The position numbers and the translations under genes were made by a program. Shown one piece after another: positions 43,407 to 53,500 of a stretch of DNA of 64,000 bases (positions within the stretch are counted from its first letter, which is position 1; each line of letters opens with the position of its first letter). Under the pieces are notes generated by a model. It ran no database searches, was not told the origin of the DNA, and worked only from the letters and a program-made list of their open reading frames with translations. The stretch spans positions 60,407,362-60,471,361 of the forward strand of contig NC_030826.1 of NCBI RefSeq assembly GCF_001704415.2. The letters run 5' to 3'. Source of the stretch: Capra hircus. Its lineage: Eukaryota > Chordata > Mammalia > Artiodactyla > Bovidae.

Positions 43407-43556
43407 AGCCTATTCAGTGGGTGGCAGAGGAGGGGATGGTTGGCTAGACCATCGGCTCAGTGGACATGAGTCTGAGCAAACTCTGGGAGACAGCGGAGGA
43501 CAGGGAAGCCTGGCGTGCTGCAGTCCGTGGGGTCGCAGAGTCGGACACGACTGAGA
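43407..43556 (+). mobile_element. BovB terminal fragment, 150 bp
   Basis: CAGTGGGTGGCAGAGGAGGGG to GTCGGACACGACTGAGA, flanked by perfect GATCCAACAAG at 43396-43406 and 43557-43567. It is the last ruminant-specific insertion before the SINE-free zone. Confidence 0.93.
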
Positions 43557-43567
43557 GATCCAACAAG

Positions 43568-44669
43568 GAACAACTCAGAACTAAGTGGACCAAATTATGA
43601 TGATTTGTGATAGACTTTGTGTGTGTGTGTGTAGGTTATAACGTGAATACCTTTCCACAGCAGAAAGAGGGGGTTTTAGGAACTGTGTACCAAACCGTAC
43701 TCAGCGGCTCACGGGAAGGAAGACCACGCGAGGAAGCAGAGCGGGAACGAGACTGAGATGGGGCAGAGCCAGTGGTGGTGGTGGGTCCAGGAGGAGACTG
43801 CTCCCGGGGCTCACCCGGGCAGAGGTCCCTGCTCGGTCACAGGGCTGCCAGCTGTTAAGAACTGGCAGCTTATCTCTGACAACCCTTCAGATGCTCAAGT
43901 TCAGAGGTGACTTGCAAAGCAGCTCCTAAAACCACCACGGGATGAAGGAATTCACTTCGATCCTATCCTACCGGACTCTCCAGACAACTCGTCTTCATCC
44001 TGCGTATTTTTTGAGCTGAGTGAGGATCACGCAATCTTTAAACCTGCTTAGAAGGCCCAGGCAGGAAGAATGACACTTCTTCAGGAATGGTTCAGTTGCT
44101 TTTTAGGCTATCCTTGCAACTTTCAAATAATCAAGCAAAGATAGAACGGAGACATCAGTGTGGAAAAGGAAGCTCAGGAAAACTGCATTAAAATTTAATT
44201 ACCCCAGACCTTTTATGAAAAATGATAGAGAGCGCCACTGATGAAAGATACTTGCATTGTCAGGCATTCACTGAGCACCTATTGCTCATAAGCTCAAAGA
44301 GGCAGAGTCTCAAAGATGCAGAAGAAGAAATGTTAGCTATCTAGCAAGAGGCTTTCAGAGATCATCCATAAAAGGCAAACAACTACAGTGGCTAAAAGTT
44401 GCAGCTGTATAGTGTAGGCACTGGAATTAAAATGAGAGCATTTGCAAAATATCCTTTGGCAGAAAATTGATTAAAAAAAAAAAAAAAAACCACCACCGCG
44501 ATCAAGTATCACAGTCTCACTCAGGAGCAGAGAGCACCTCTGCTGATTGCACTGCCAGCCTTGCCCGCCAGCGTGCTTCCCACAAAAACAAACAAAACAA
44601 AAAAATGTGAAATAGCCTCAGATTCTGGAACAAATGTTTTATAAATGTAGATTCCTAGCGTTTGTGTGC
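43568..44669. other. Unassigned, SINE-free
   Basis: Contains (GT)n at 43618-43634 and a 17-A run at 44473-44489. 44250-44300 (CACTGAGCACCTATTGCTC) is MIR/L2-like but tiny. No exon seen. Confidence 0.4.
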
Positions 44670-44790
44670 GGTTTAGTGAAAAGAACGCTGGGCAAAGAAT
44701 CAGGAGGTGTAAGTTCCACCTGTGGCTCAGTCTTCGGGCAGATCACCTTCTTTGAGAGCTTCTGTTTGCCCTTTGTAAAATGAGATAATT
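44670..44790 (+). repeat. MIR SINE fragment
   Basis: AAGAACGCTGGGCAAAGAATC, AGGTGTAAGTTCCACC, TTTGCCCTTTGTAAAATGAG. Confidence 0.65.
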
Positions 44791-45593
44791 CGATTATAAA
44801 ACTCTTTTTCCACAGCTGTACATGCTGCTACTTAATATCAAGGTGCATAAATAGGGGCATTGACTAAGGAATATATGAACGGTGATTGACTTGATATAAT
44901 TTTGGGGGGTCATCAAAACAGATCCTTGCCTTCATTCTTCCAGCAAAGCTAGCAAAGGAAACCCCTTTTATGATTAGCTGTTACGCATGAAGCTAAAAAA
45001 AAAAAAAAGAATTATCTGCCATGATGCTCGTAATACAACCAGGTGCTTAGGTGAGAATCACTCATGAAACCAAAGAAAAACTACTTTCGCCTGTAGAGAT
45101 AACCGAAAACGCACAGATGTCCAGAAGTCAGTAAATTCCAGATGGAATTTAGATCAAATCATTATACTTTCCTTATTATTGTCATCCAGATTTGACTAGC
45201 TACAGACAGTAGAACAAAATGAGTCTACAAAGTATATGTTTACTCAAGACATTTTGGTTAAAATTAAAATTAGAACTCACTAGGGAATTAAACTGTTTAG
45301 ATGCATGAAAGTTGAACCCAGCTTTGAACCCATGATTACCTAAACTCTGCCATCTTGGAATGTTCTGGCTTAACTCTGAAAATAATCTGATCCCCAAATT
45401 AAAATTTTTAAAGACACATTTTATGAGGGAAAAAAAAATCAAACACATGAAGCACAGATGTCAAAAAGAAAATCCAGCTTCTTTGTCACCAGAAAAATTC
45501 AAGTGAGAGTAAAGTAGTAAGGCTTTTTATCAAACTGGCAAAAAAAATTCAAATCATTATACCCAGGATGAAGGAAAGAGAGCATAACCTTTT
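44791..45593. other. Unassigned, SINE-free
   Basis: AT-rich unique-looking sequence with A runs near 44995 and 45430. No exon found. Confidence 0.4.
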
Positions 45594-45950
45594 CTTTTAA
45601 GTTTATGTTGGGGCATAGTTGATTCACGATGCGGCATCAGTTTTAGATGTCCAGCAAAATGATTCAGTTACACACAGACATGTGTCCGTTCCTTCCCAAG
45701 CCCGTTCCCCACGCAGAGGCTACTACAGAGTATTAAATGGGGTTCCCTGTGCCCTGCAGGAGGTCCTGGCTCATCACCTATTTTATTCTGTTTATTTTTG
45801 AATTGATTGTTACTGGCGTGTAGTTGCTTTGCAATGTTGTGTTGGTTTCTGCCATGCAGCAAAGGGAACCAGCCACGTGCACACGTGCACCCCCCTCTTC
45901 TGGACTTCACTCCCATTTAGGTCGCCACCGAGCACTGAGTGCGGAGCCGC
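45594..45950 (-). mobile_element. Two abutting antisense L1 3' ends
   Basis: First: GTTGGGGCATAGTTGATTC to CTCATCACCTATTTTATT (about 45594-45795). Second: GTTACTGGCGTGTAGTTGC to CACTCCCATTTAGGTCG (about 45796-45950). Each begins at the L1 terminus, so they are separate or duplicated ends, not one element. Confidence 0.75.
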
Positions 45951-46339
45951 CTGTGCTCTCCATTTGACATGCAGGCGCGTGCAGAACCTCGAGGAAGCGT
46001 GACTTCTGTGGCGACGTTCACCAGGATGCTTAAAAGGAGCGCGTGGACACTTGCGAACCTCACTGGAGAGTGAGAAGCAGCGTTGGCAGCCTGGGGGGAG
46101 CCGCACGCCCACGCCAGCCTCCGCTCAGCACTCCCTCTCCTAGGGATCCATCCTACAGAGACAGCTGGGCCGGTGTGCAAACACGTGTGTTCAAGGTGTT
46201 ACAGTCCCTGCAGTATTGTGCATAGCTGTAAAAAAGTGGAACTCTGAGAGTCCAACTGGAGACCGACGAAACAGTCACCTTCTTACAAATTAAAATGAGC
46301 AACTGCGAAAATGAAGGAGGAAGCTGTACGTGCCTGCCT
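45951..46339. other. Unassigned, SINE-free
   Basis: CpG-moderate sequence. No promoter motif or exon supported. Confidence 0.35.
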
Positions 46340-46960
46340 GTGGAAAGCTCTCCGATGATACACGGTCCAGTATAAAGCGAGCTGCAAAATACCACATGCA
46401 GTGTAGAAGCGCACGTGTGTTCACACGCAGGGACAGTCACCGAAAAGTCAGCAGGAGTCAGCTGTGGGTTCTGTGACTCTGAGCGAGTCTTATTTTCTCG
46501 TGTTGAATTTCTCTTCCGCTTGAATTTTTTTTCCAATGAGTATATATTGTTTTCATAGTAATAAAAGAGTTATTTTTAAAAGGTGAAGAAAAGAATGCAG
46601 CCTGGGGAAGAGTTAGAGGTTCGTAACCTGTAGTTCTATGTCCTGGAACTTAGTCAAAGGCCATAGTGCATATAATGTCTGAACTGGGACATTTATCATA
46701 GCAGTGCTCAGAACACTGAAAGCCAATAAACATCCATGTTCTACTTAAATAAATTCTAGTGTTAGAATGAGATTATTAACGGAGCGACATAGTAACTTTG
46801 ACTGTTTCACAGTATTATTGGCAAGTGAGCCAAAGGCAACTAAATCATTTTATAAACATTTTGCATTTATTCATATTCACATATATATCAGAATAGGAAA
46901 GAAGTCCAAAAGGATATATGCCAAAATGTACACTGCAATCACTAATGATTCTTGTTTTTC
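46340..46960 (+). repeat. Possible degraded L1 fragments
   Basis: Phrases such as AGTATAAAGCGAGCTGCAAA (46340s) and CAGTGCTCAGAACACTGAAAG...AAATAAATTCTAGTG (46700s) resemble old L1 3' UTR sequence. Decay is too great for a firm assignment. Confidence 0.35.
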
Positions 46961-48790
46961 TTTCCTACAATTTCAGCTGTTTCTACAGAAAAGTATTACT
47001 TAGGCACTTCCCTAAGTTTTAAAAATATTCTTTATAGACCTTTCAAACTTTAAAATAATGTAAAGCAGTGATAATGATACTAATCTGTGAAACACAAACG
47101 AACAAGAATCTCACCCCTTTCCTCCAGCATCAGATTTACCACCCAGAGACCCCCGGGGAAGCCCCTGCTGCCGACCTGCATGTTGTAAAGTCGTGAATGC
47201 CACATGGATACAAAACAAACTCAGGAAACCCAGGCCACCTCTTCTGATTTTATGTCCTGAGATGTACGAGGTTATAAAACAGACTGGCTCAGATTACAGG
47301 CTAAGCATGACAAGTCTCTCGGGTACAACCTAACAAAGGAATTTACAGAATGAGAAATGTACACTTTTCATTTCCCAGGCTGGCATGAATTTCAGAAGCA
47401 AAAAACCCACAGTAGGGGTGGGTCCCTTGACAGTCCTTGCCTGTCACTTTCCTCTACAGGCTTCTGAACTGTGCCTGATACACAGTCCCCATGACACAAT
47501 GTACCTATCACTATTTTAAACAAAGACCAACTAATATTTTTTAAAGGTGAGTCGAGGGGGGGAGTGAGAAAAGTGCATTGGTAACAGGGTCCAACTTTTT
47601 CTCTCTTTTCAGGTGAACTGGGGGATGCCAGACTCCCTCCCTCTGGCTGTCCCTCCCTCAGATCATTGTGGCTGATAACAATAGCTTTACTCTCCAGGGG
47701 TAATGTAGATGACACATTTTCCTGTAGCCTGTCTTCCGGTAAAGTGCAGGAATTCCTGCACTCTCTGGGTGCCCTTCCTGTTAACTTACATTTCAGATTT
47801 CCTCAAAAGGCATTCTGCCACTTTAATATTTGAAAAATGTCAGCTCAACCCCAGACAGCTAATATAAACAAGCTGAAAAGCATACCACCTAAAGTTACAA
47901 CTGTGGAAAACAAAATTTCTTTTTAAGAACTTCTTTCTGGGAATTTCACTGTTGGTGAGGCTGGAGAGGAGTAAGCCAGCCCTCCCAGCTCCCAGGGAGT
48001 CTGTAATTCTTTTGCCTCTGCTGTGCCTTAAATTAGAGGTCTGAAAAACTGAATTACAGTGATCTAGAAGGTTCGTAAAGGTCCTTGAATTGAACATGTT
48101 GTTAAATTCTTCACTACTATGAGGTTGTAGCCACCTTTTGCTTTTCCTTCATTTCATTTGGTTATAGTATTACAAAGAAGTTTGGTACTGAGAAAAAAAA
48201 AAAAAAATTCTTGGCCATTTGAGACTACCGTAGCTGAATTAGACCAGGTCCACACTGAAAAGTCCAGGCCAAAAGTCTCTGCCATTTCTGAAATAATCAC
48301 ACACTTCCTTCCATCGAAAAGTTTTCCTTTGGGACAGGAACCCCACATTCACACCAGAGGCACCTTCCACGTGGGATCCAATCAAGACAACCACCTGGAT
48401 AAACGGGGATCCATGTGAACGACTGCCAGCTGTATTATGGGAGCACCCCATCATGGAAGAGGGTCAGGCTAACTTCTCTGTCAGCTTCCCAACTTCCTCG
48501 GCTAGGAGGGAGCTGCCTTAGGAGCGAGCCCCCACAATGCACAAAGAAACATGATTGAGTTTAAACCCTAAGGTCCAAAGATAAGCTCCCTAGAGCACCA
48601 CCCTCTTGTCTCCCAGAGAGGAGAAGACCACTGCCATCTCTAAATTACAAATGCACCATTTCGCTTCATGATCTAAGCAATTATCTTTCATCACAATGAT
48701 TTGCATGCATGCTCTGTTTCACCAAACACAATTCCTTGAATGAAACACGTACACATGAAATATTTTTATATGTCCCCAAATCCTGTGCCC
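46961..48790. other. Unassigned, SINE-free, unique-looking
   Basis: 1.8 kb with no recognised repeat. A perfect octamer ATTTGCAT lies at 48699-48706. No exon seen. Candidate conserved non-coding DNA by position only. Confidence 0.4.

Positions 48791-48791
<1 letters not shown>

Positions 48792-48834
<43 letters not shown>
48792..48834 (+). repeat. (CA)n microsatellite, about 21 units
   Basis: 43 bases of uninterrupted alternating A/C, followed by an impure TATACA/GATACA stretch to about 48850. It is long enough to be polymorphic. Confidence 0.97.
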
Positions 48835-48842
<8 letters not shown>

Positions 48843-48850
48843 GATACACA

Positions 48851-50242
48851 GCTATCATCATGTATCCACTCATATACTAAAATGACCCGAATGCATGAGG
48901 GAATATACAGCAAATTCAGGGTAACCAGATGCCATCTCTCTCATACATCAGAGCCTGGAAAGCCCTTTTAAGCTATTATTTCTCTGCTCAATTAGGAGGC
49001 GGTACTCACAGGCTTTACCGATATAAGGAACACTGGCACTTCACAATGCCAATTCCTGGGTACTTGGGCGCTCTTAGCTTTTCAGATTTCATTTTCTCCC
49101 AATACCCAGAGAAAAGAAAGAGCCTTACTTTGAATTTGTGAGAATATATGCTACTTCCTTCCTGGACTGAGATGTATGGCTCCCACTCCCAACACACAGA
49201 ACTAAAAAGTGACACAGCTCCCCCGAGGAGCAGCAGGACTCGCAGGAGACACTTGAACTCCCTGGGACTTACTCACTCACCCTGCGGAGCCCCCTCCCCT
49301 CCCCGGCGCCCACCTCTCCCTTGCATACGTTCTCACAGGGCATGTGCTTTCCCCATGCTCAAGGAGGATTTGTTCTGAAACAAGTCACAGCCTCAGGGCC
49401 ACCTGATAACATACCCTCTGCTCTATAATGTCACGTCAGGATCTCTATATTTTTAATCCCCCAGCCTGACATTAGGTCTGTAAAATACAACTGTGTAAAA
49501 AACATAAAAAAAATTTTTCAAGGAAAAATAACACATAAAACAACCATAACCCTGAACATCTGACCTATGCTAAATATAGGCAATTACACACTTAAAAGAT
49601 TTCATTCTGGTTGCCAATGAAACCGTGCAGTCCTCCCACCTTGGGGTAAAGCTTAGAAGTACAGTTTTTCTCCCAATATTTTCCCTGGAGATGCAAAGCA
49701 TCTCCCAAATGGGAAAACATAAAACATCGATGTCCTTATTGCTGCTTCTAAATACTGTGAACCAATAAGCAATTAGCGTGAAGTGCAAAATCTCGGAAGA
49801 GAAAGACGTCTTGTCTGCTTTTTTGTAAAAGGCTATCACTCACCTTTACTTCCTTTATAAATCAAAAGTTGCTTAATGTTCAGAGCAATATCAATGGAAA
49901 TTTAGCTAAATACTAGCACCGCGACGGTTCATTCCCAAAGGAATATAAGATTACATTAATTTCCTACTAGTTGAACTCAAGTTTTACCTTTCATCTTCAT
50001 CTACCGACTTTTTAAAAAGTTCGTATTCCTGTCGCATATAAGATTACCTATTATATCTGTGCATACTACAGAATTTTACAATTATATAAAGCATTGCACA
50101 TTCAGACGCTACCAACCTGCTCTATCTCTCCTGACTGGGCAAAAGGCAAAAAAGAGCTCAGCAATCCTAGCAGAAGAATGCAAATAACGTCAATGCACAG
50201 CTGAACTGCAAGCCCTGCCTTACAGGAACTCTCTGTGTCTGC
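48851..50242. other. Unassigned, SINE-free, immediately 3' of exon 1
   Basis: No repeat recognised apart from the 19-A run at 50243-50261. First ~1.5 kb of the MAP2K6 intron, where promoter-proximal enhancers often lie. Confidence 0.45.
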
Positions 50243-50261
50243 AAAAAAAAAAAAAAAAAAA
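50243..50261 (+). repeat. Poly(A) tract, 19 bases
   Basis: Pure A run about 145 bases inside intron 1. On the transcribed minus strand it is a poly(U) tract in the pre-mRNA. Confidence 0.95.
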
Positions 50262-50407
50262 GACACATACTAAACAGGAAATGCAACTGAGCTGTGGAAA
50301 ACCTCAAACTTAAAAATGCAATCGCCAGGCGTAAATTGCATCCATGCATTCATAAATGCATGCACAACCCTTTGCATTTTTTGCAAGTAATGCAAACAGG
50401 CTCTTAC

Positions 50408-50423
50408 CTTTCGACTGAGACAT
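50408..50423 (-). CDS. MAP2K6: MAP2K6 first coding exon (partial CDS)
   Basis: Read on the minus strand, the ATG at 50423-50421 opens M-S-Q-S-K, and the exon ends one base into a Gly codon at 50408. A textbook donor (G|GTAAGAG, intron from 50407) follows. MAP2K6 (MKK6) begins MSQSKGKKRNPG, and a phase-1 split after Lys5 fits that Gly. MAP2K6 is a cytoplasmic/nuclear dual-specificity kinase that phosphorylates the TxY loop of p38 MAP kinases in stress and cytokine signalling. The kinase domain lies in later exons that I did not find in the window. The start is favoured by A at -3 (GAAAATG), by the donor immediately downstream and by a CpG-rich promoter about 300 bases upstream. The identification rests on only 16 nt plus context. 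Another gene beginning MSQSKG is possible but I know of none that fits as well. Confidence 0.78.
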
Positions 50424-50720
50424 TTTCCCCTTTCCTTTGATGGGGGAGGGGAGCACAAAAGACTTTGCCTTGCTTCTCTTCTGTAGCTAGTTTTGCAACA
50501 AAGATGCAAGCTGCAGGCGTGCAATCTTCATGCAAGTGGACTTTCTCTTGACCGAGGCAGCAGATGGACTTCCAGGGGATCCAGATGGAAATGCACGCCT
50601 TGCAAAGCAGAGTGGAAAGTGATTTTCCCCCCAGTTGCAACGTTAGGGAAGGCTGTGCTGCAGCTACATGATGGGCCAGGGCTGGCAGCTAAAAGCTCCA
50701 AACTTGGAACTGAGTATCTT
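50424..50720 (-). promoter_or_regulatory. MAP2K6: MAP2K6 5' UTR / proximal promoter
   Basis: This is the sequence between the MAP2K6 ATG and the CpG-rich block, read leftwards. There is no TATA box at a convincing distance and the exact transcription start cannot be set from sequence. It is rich in TGCAA/TTGCA words (possible C/EBP half-sites) and carries one short upstream frame (50487-50531). A purine-rich stretch (GGAAAGGGGAAA) sits directly before the ATG. Calling it 5' UTR is an inference from the exon position. Confidence 0.55.
50487..50531 (-). other. Upstream ORF in putative MAP2K6 leader (14 codons)
   Basis: The minus-strand ATG at 50531-50529 runs 14 codons (MKIARLQLASLLQN) to a TAG ending at 50487, 63 bases before the MAP2K6 ATG. 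Its context is weak (T at -3, A at +4), so leaky scanning would be expected. It matters only if the mRNA starts upstream of 50531, which is likely but unproven. Confidence 0.4.
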
Positions 50721-50724
50721 AGTG

Positions 50725-50960
50725 CGCAGACGTCCTTCCTGCGAAGGGCGCGGGGGCCGCTGGGAAGTGTAGTTCCTGCGCGGAGTCCGCGGGGCTCTGA
50801 CTTCAGGACACGTGGTCGCGCGGGTCGCTGCGCGGGAAGATTGGAGGCGGCAGAGCTTGCGTCCAGGTAAACAAGTCGGACACGCATTCGGTACCCGGTG
50901 ACAGAAGAAGCTGGGCAAGGCCGAGGGGAGCGGGCATCTGTGTTCTCCAAAAGCCCCCGA
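50725..50960. promoter_or_regulatory. CpG-rich block with ZNF143/M4-type site and E-box
   Basis: CpG is dense here, in contrast to the CpG-poor flanks. On the minus strand 50774-50759 reads AACTACACTTCCCAGC and fits the known promoter motif ACTAYRNNNCCCR bound by ZNF143. A CACGTG E-box lies at 50809-50814. The block sits about 300 bases upstream of the MAP2K6 ATG and is probably its core promoter. A CAG|GTAAAC donor on the + strand at 50866/50867 would suit a divergent first exon. Confidence 0.65.
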
Positions 50961-51454
50961 AACAGCAGCTGAAAAACATTGGTTTGGCTGAAAACCACTC
51001 GGCCGGCTCAGAAAGTCAGTTTCGGGGTTCACGTGTTTGCAGGGCGGTACCAGTTGGACGGTTCCTGCCTGTAGACGTTTCTTTTCCCCCACCTCAAACG
51101 TCCAATTTTTAAAAAACCTTTTTCTTGCCTGGAGAATTCGCTGGTGATTTGGCCAGGGGGAGGTGGCTGCAGAGAAGATGCAAAGTTTTATTTAGTGAGC
51201 AGAGGTCCAGGTCGCTTTGGGGAATCTGAAATTCAGTGCTGGGGCGGGGTGGAGGCGGTGGGGGGTGGGGGGGATGGGGAGTTCTCATTTCTTCAAGGAT
51301 CACGGAGGAAGTTCTGCTTTTTCTGTGTCAAAGCAAACTTTATCAGAGTTAAATTGCTTAGATGTTGTTTCTCACCTGAAGGGGGCTAGGAAAGTCCCCT
51401 GGCCTCAGGGAGAAAGTGGGTGGTCATGCTGTATTAACAGTCAGATGTCTCGCA
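50961..51454. other. Upstream flank with G-rich run
   Basis: No exon recognised. 51239-51282 is very G-rich on the + strand (GGGGCGGGGTGGAGGCGG...), a quadruplex candidate. Confidence 0.45.
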
Positions 51455-51535
51455 TTTGTTCAGCAGAGTTTACTGAGTTTTGTTGAACCCCTGGGGTGTG
51501 CCAGGCCCTCTCCAGGACCTGAGGTCAGCCGGTAA
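51455..51535 (+). repeat. L2/MIR-like fragment
   Basis: TGTTCAGCAGAGTTTACTGAG and GGGGTGTGCCAGGCCCTCTCC match the widely shared L2/MIR core. Confidence 0.5.
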
Positions 51536-51758
51536 TGCTCACGGCTAGGAGCTGGACAGCAGGTGGGCAGAGATGTCACCCCTTCTCAGGGAAGCAGGCA
51601 GGCATGGGACATTCCTTGCAAGGAATGGAGGGGGCCTGGGCTGAAGTGAGCTCAGTCCTCTTCACTGTGTGGACCAGACTCAGAAAGGTGCTTTTCAGGT
51701 CGAGGGTGGAACTGAGAGTGTGAACCTGCTGAGGTGTGACAAGCACAGTGGACACCTG

Positions 51759-51956
51759 CGTGTGCTCAGTCATGTCTTACTCTGTGACCCCACGGACTGC
51801 AGCCCGCCAGGCTCCCCTGTCCATGGGATTCTCCAGGCAAGAACCCTGGAGTGGGTTGCCGTGCCCTCCTCCAGGGGATCTTCCCCACCCAGGGATCAAA
51901 CCTGCATCTCCTGCATTGCAGACAAATTCTTTCCCAGCTGAGCCATCAGGGAAGCC
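51759..51956 (-). mobile_element. Bov-tA SINE
   Basis: CGTGTGCTCAGTCATGTC to CTGAGCCATCAGGGAAGCC. First ruminant SINE upstream of the MAP2K6 promoter. Flanks are GTGGACACCT and GTGGACCTCT. Confidence 0.91.
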
Positions 51957-52988
51957 GGGTGGACCTCTGAAGCAGCCCTGTTTAGGAGAGAGCAAGGAAG
52001 CCTGTCTACACTGCGTGCGATGTGGGAGTGGGCGGGATTCACAGTGGGGGCCAAGCCGGAGGCTTGGGCTTTATTCTGCAGATACTTAGGAGCTGGTGAA
52101 ACGGCTTTGGAAAGGGATGTAAGTGAATTAAAGCTTTGTTTTAAGAAGGTAAATATGCCCTCAACAATCAAGATTTGAAACCAGGAGAAGCTAGAGACAG
52201 GTCAGGTTGGTAGCAAAAGGCAAAAAGAGGCACTTTGAAACAGGGTTCGGCCGTGTTTGATGACCGCTGATGAAAACTATTGGAATTTTATTAAGAATTC
52301 TAAGAAGCCAGGGCCTTCTGAGTAATGGATGAATCAGAGGGAAGAAGGCCACCATATTTCAGCTACAAATCAGCTCTTAAAACAAATATGCAGTAGGTCA
52401 TGGAGCTGACATCAATTTACTTAAGTTGATCCCCTCTGCCGACATGAATGAGAATTAATCAGGGTCACCTCATGTTCGTATTAGCTTCTGGCTCTAAAAG
52501 GAAGGCGCTCCGTCCCAGGAGCTCAGATACAAAGACTTGCTGTTTTCCTTTATTTCACTATCTTCCTGAGCAAATCCTTGCTGTGTATTCCTCCCTTTCT
52601 TGCACATACAGTCTGAGCCTTGTTGAACCAGCATTTTTCCCCTTAAGTTTCATTTAAGTAGGAGACAACGTGGGCATGGAGATCCATTTCGGCGTGTCCA
52701 GTTCACTTTTCCAGGCATCGATGGAGGAGCAGACGTGGGCCTGAGCTCACGAACATTTGCATTTCACGTGGTCAGCAGCATTGCTGTCTCTTGAGTTGCC
52801 CCAGACGCCTCCTGAAGAGCTTGAATCACATCGTGTCTGGGGCGTTTTGCTGCAGGAGTTGTGCTCGTACAGCAAATGGCTTATGTCCTGCAGGTCAGTC
52901 TGCCGTTCATATTCCTATAGAGACAGTGATGTGTTTAATAGCCAGTGCGCACACACACATACACACGCTATGCAAAAGACCTTTGACC
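51957..52988. other. Unassigned upstream sequence
   Basis: No exon recognised. 52030-52130 may be old LINE sequence. Confidence 0.4.
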
Positions 52989-53302
52989 TTTTGTTGTTGT
53001 TCAGTTGCTTAGTCGTGTCTGACTCTTTGTGACCCCATGAACGGCAACACGTAAGGCCTCTCTGTCCTTCACTATCTCCCGGAGTTTGCTCAAACTCATG
53101 TCCATTGAGTCGGTGATGCCATCCAACCATCTCATCCTCTGTTGTCCCCTTCTCCTCCTGCCTTCAGGCTTTCCCAGCATCAGGGTCTTTCCCAGTGAGT
53201 CCGCTCTTCTTGTCAGGTGGCCAAAGTATTGGAGCTTCAGCTTCAACATCAGTCCTTCCAATTAATATTCAGGGTTGATTTCATTTAGGATCAGGGTTGA
53301 TT
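52989..53302 (-). mobile_element. BovB 3' fragment
   Basis: GTTGTTGTTCAGTTGCTTAG to the 5' truncation near 53302, flanked by perfect ACCTTTGACC at 52979-52988 and 53303-53312. An imperfect AGGGTTGATT repeat marks its 5' edge. Confidence 0.93.
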
Positions 53303-53334
53303 ACCTTTGACCATAAATTGAACCATATATATTT

Positions 53335-53500
53335 TTTAGATTTTCTGTTTTGTATTGAAGTGTAGCTGATCACAATGTTATGATAGTTTCAGCTGCACGG
53401 GAAAGGGACTGAGCCAACTGTATACAGGTGCCCGTTCTCCCCCAAACTGCCCTCCCATCCAGGCTGCTACATAACTTGGAGCAGAGTTCCCTCAGTGTGA
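53335..53500 (-). mobile_element. L1 3' end
   Basis: TTTTGTATTGAAGTGTAGCTG, CAATGTTATGATAGTTTCAGC, CTGAGCCAACTGTATACAGG. Confidence 0.8.

Larger units (their letters stand above)
1..50407 (-). other. MAP2K6: MAP2K6 intron 1 (5' part)
   Basis: If 50408-50423 is MAP2K6 exon 1, everything to the left is its first intron, entered at GTAAGAG (50407 downward). I looked on the minus strand for exon 2 (starting GC-AAG-AAG and coding KKRNPGLKIPKEAFEQPQTS) and for the kinase glycine loop and saw neither. The absence of other MAP2K6 exons agrees with a long first intron. The search was by eye, so a missed exon is possible. Confidence 0.6.

Noticed and set aside
1..50400. MAP2K6 exon 2 or kinase-domain exons
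   Set aside because: I looked by eye for the KKRNPGLK and GRGAYG coding signatures on the minus strand and did not find them; a translated search with the full MAP2K6 protein would settle it.
50404..50640. 78-codon minus-strand frame over the exon-1 region
   Set aside because: It relies on a non-ATG start, runs in a different frame from MSQSK and crosses the splice donor.
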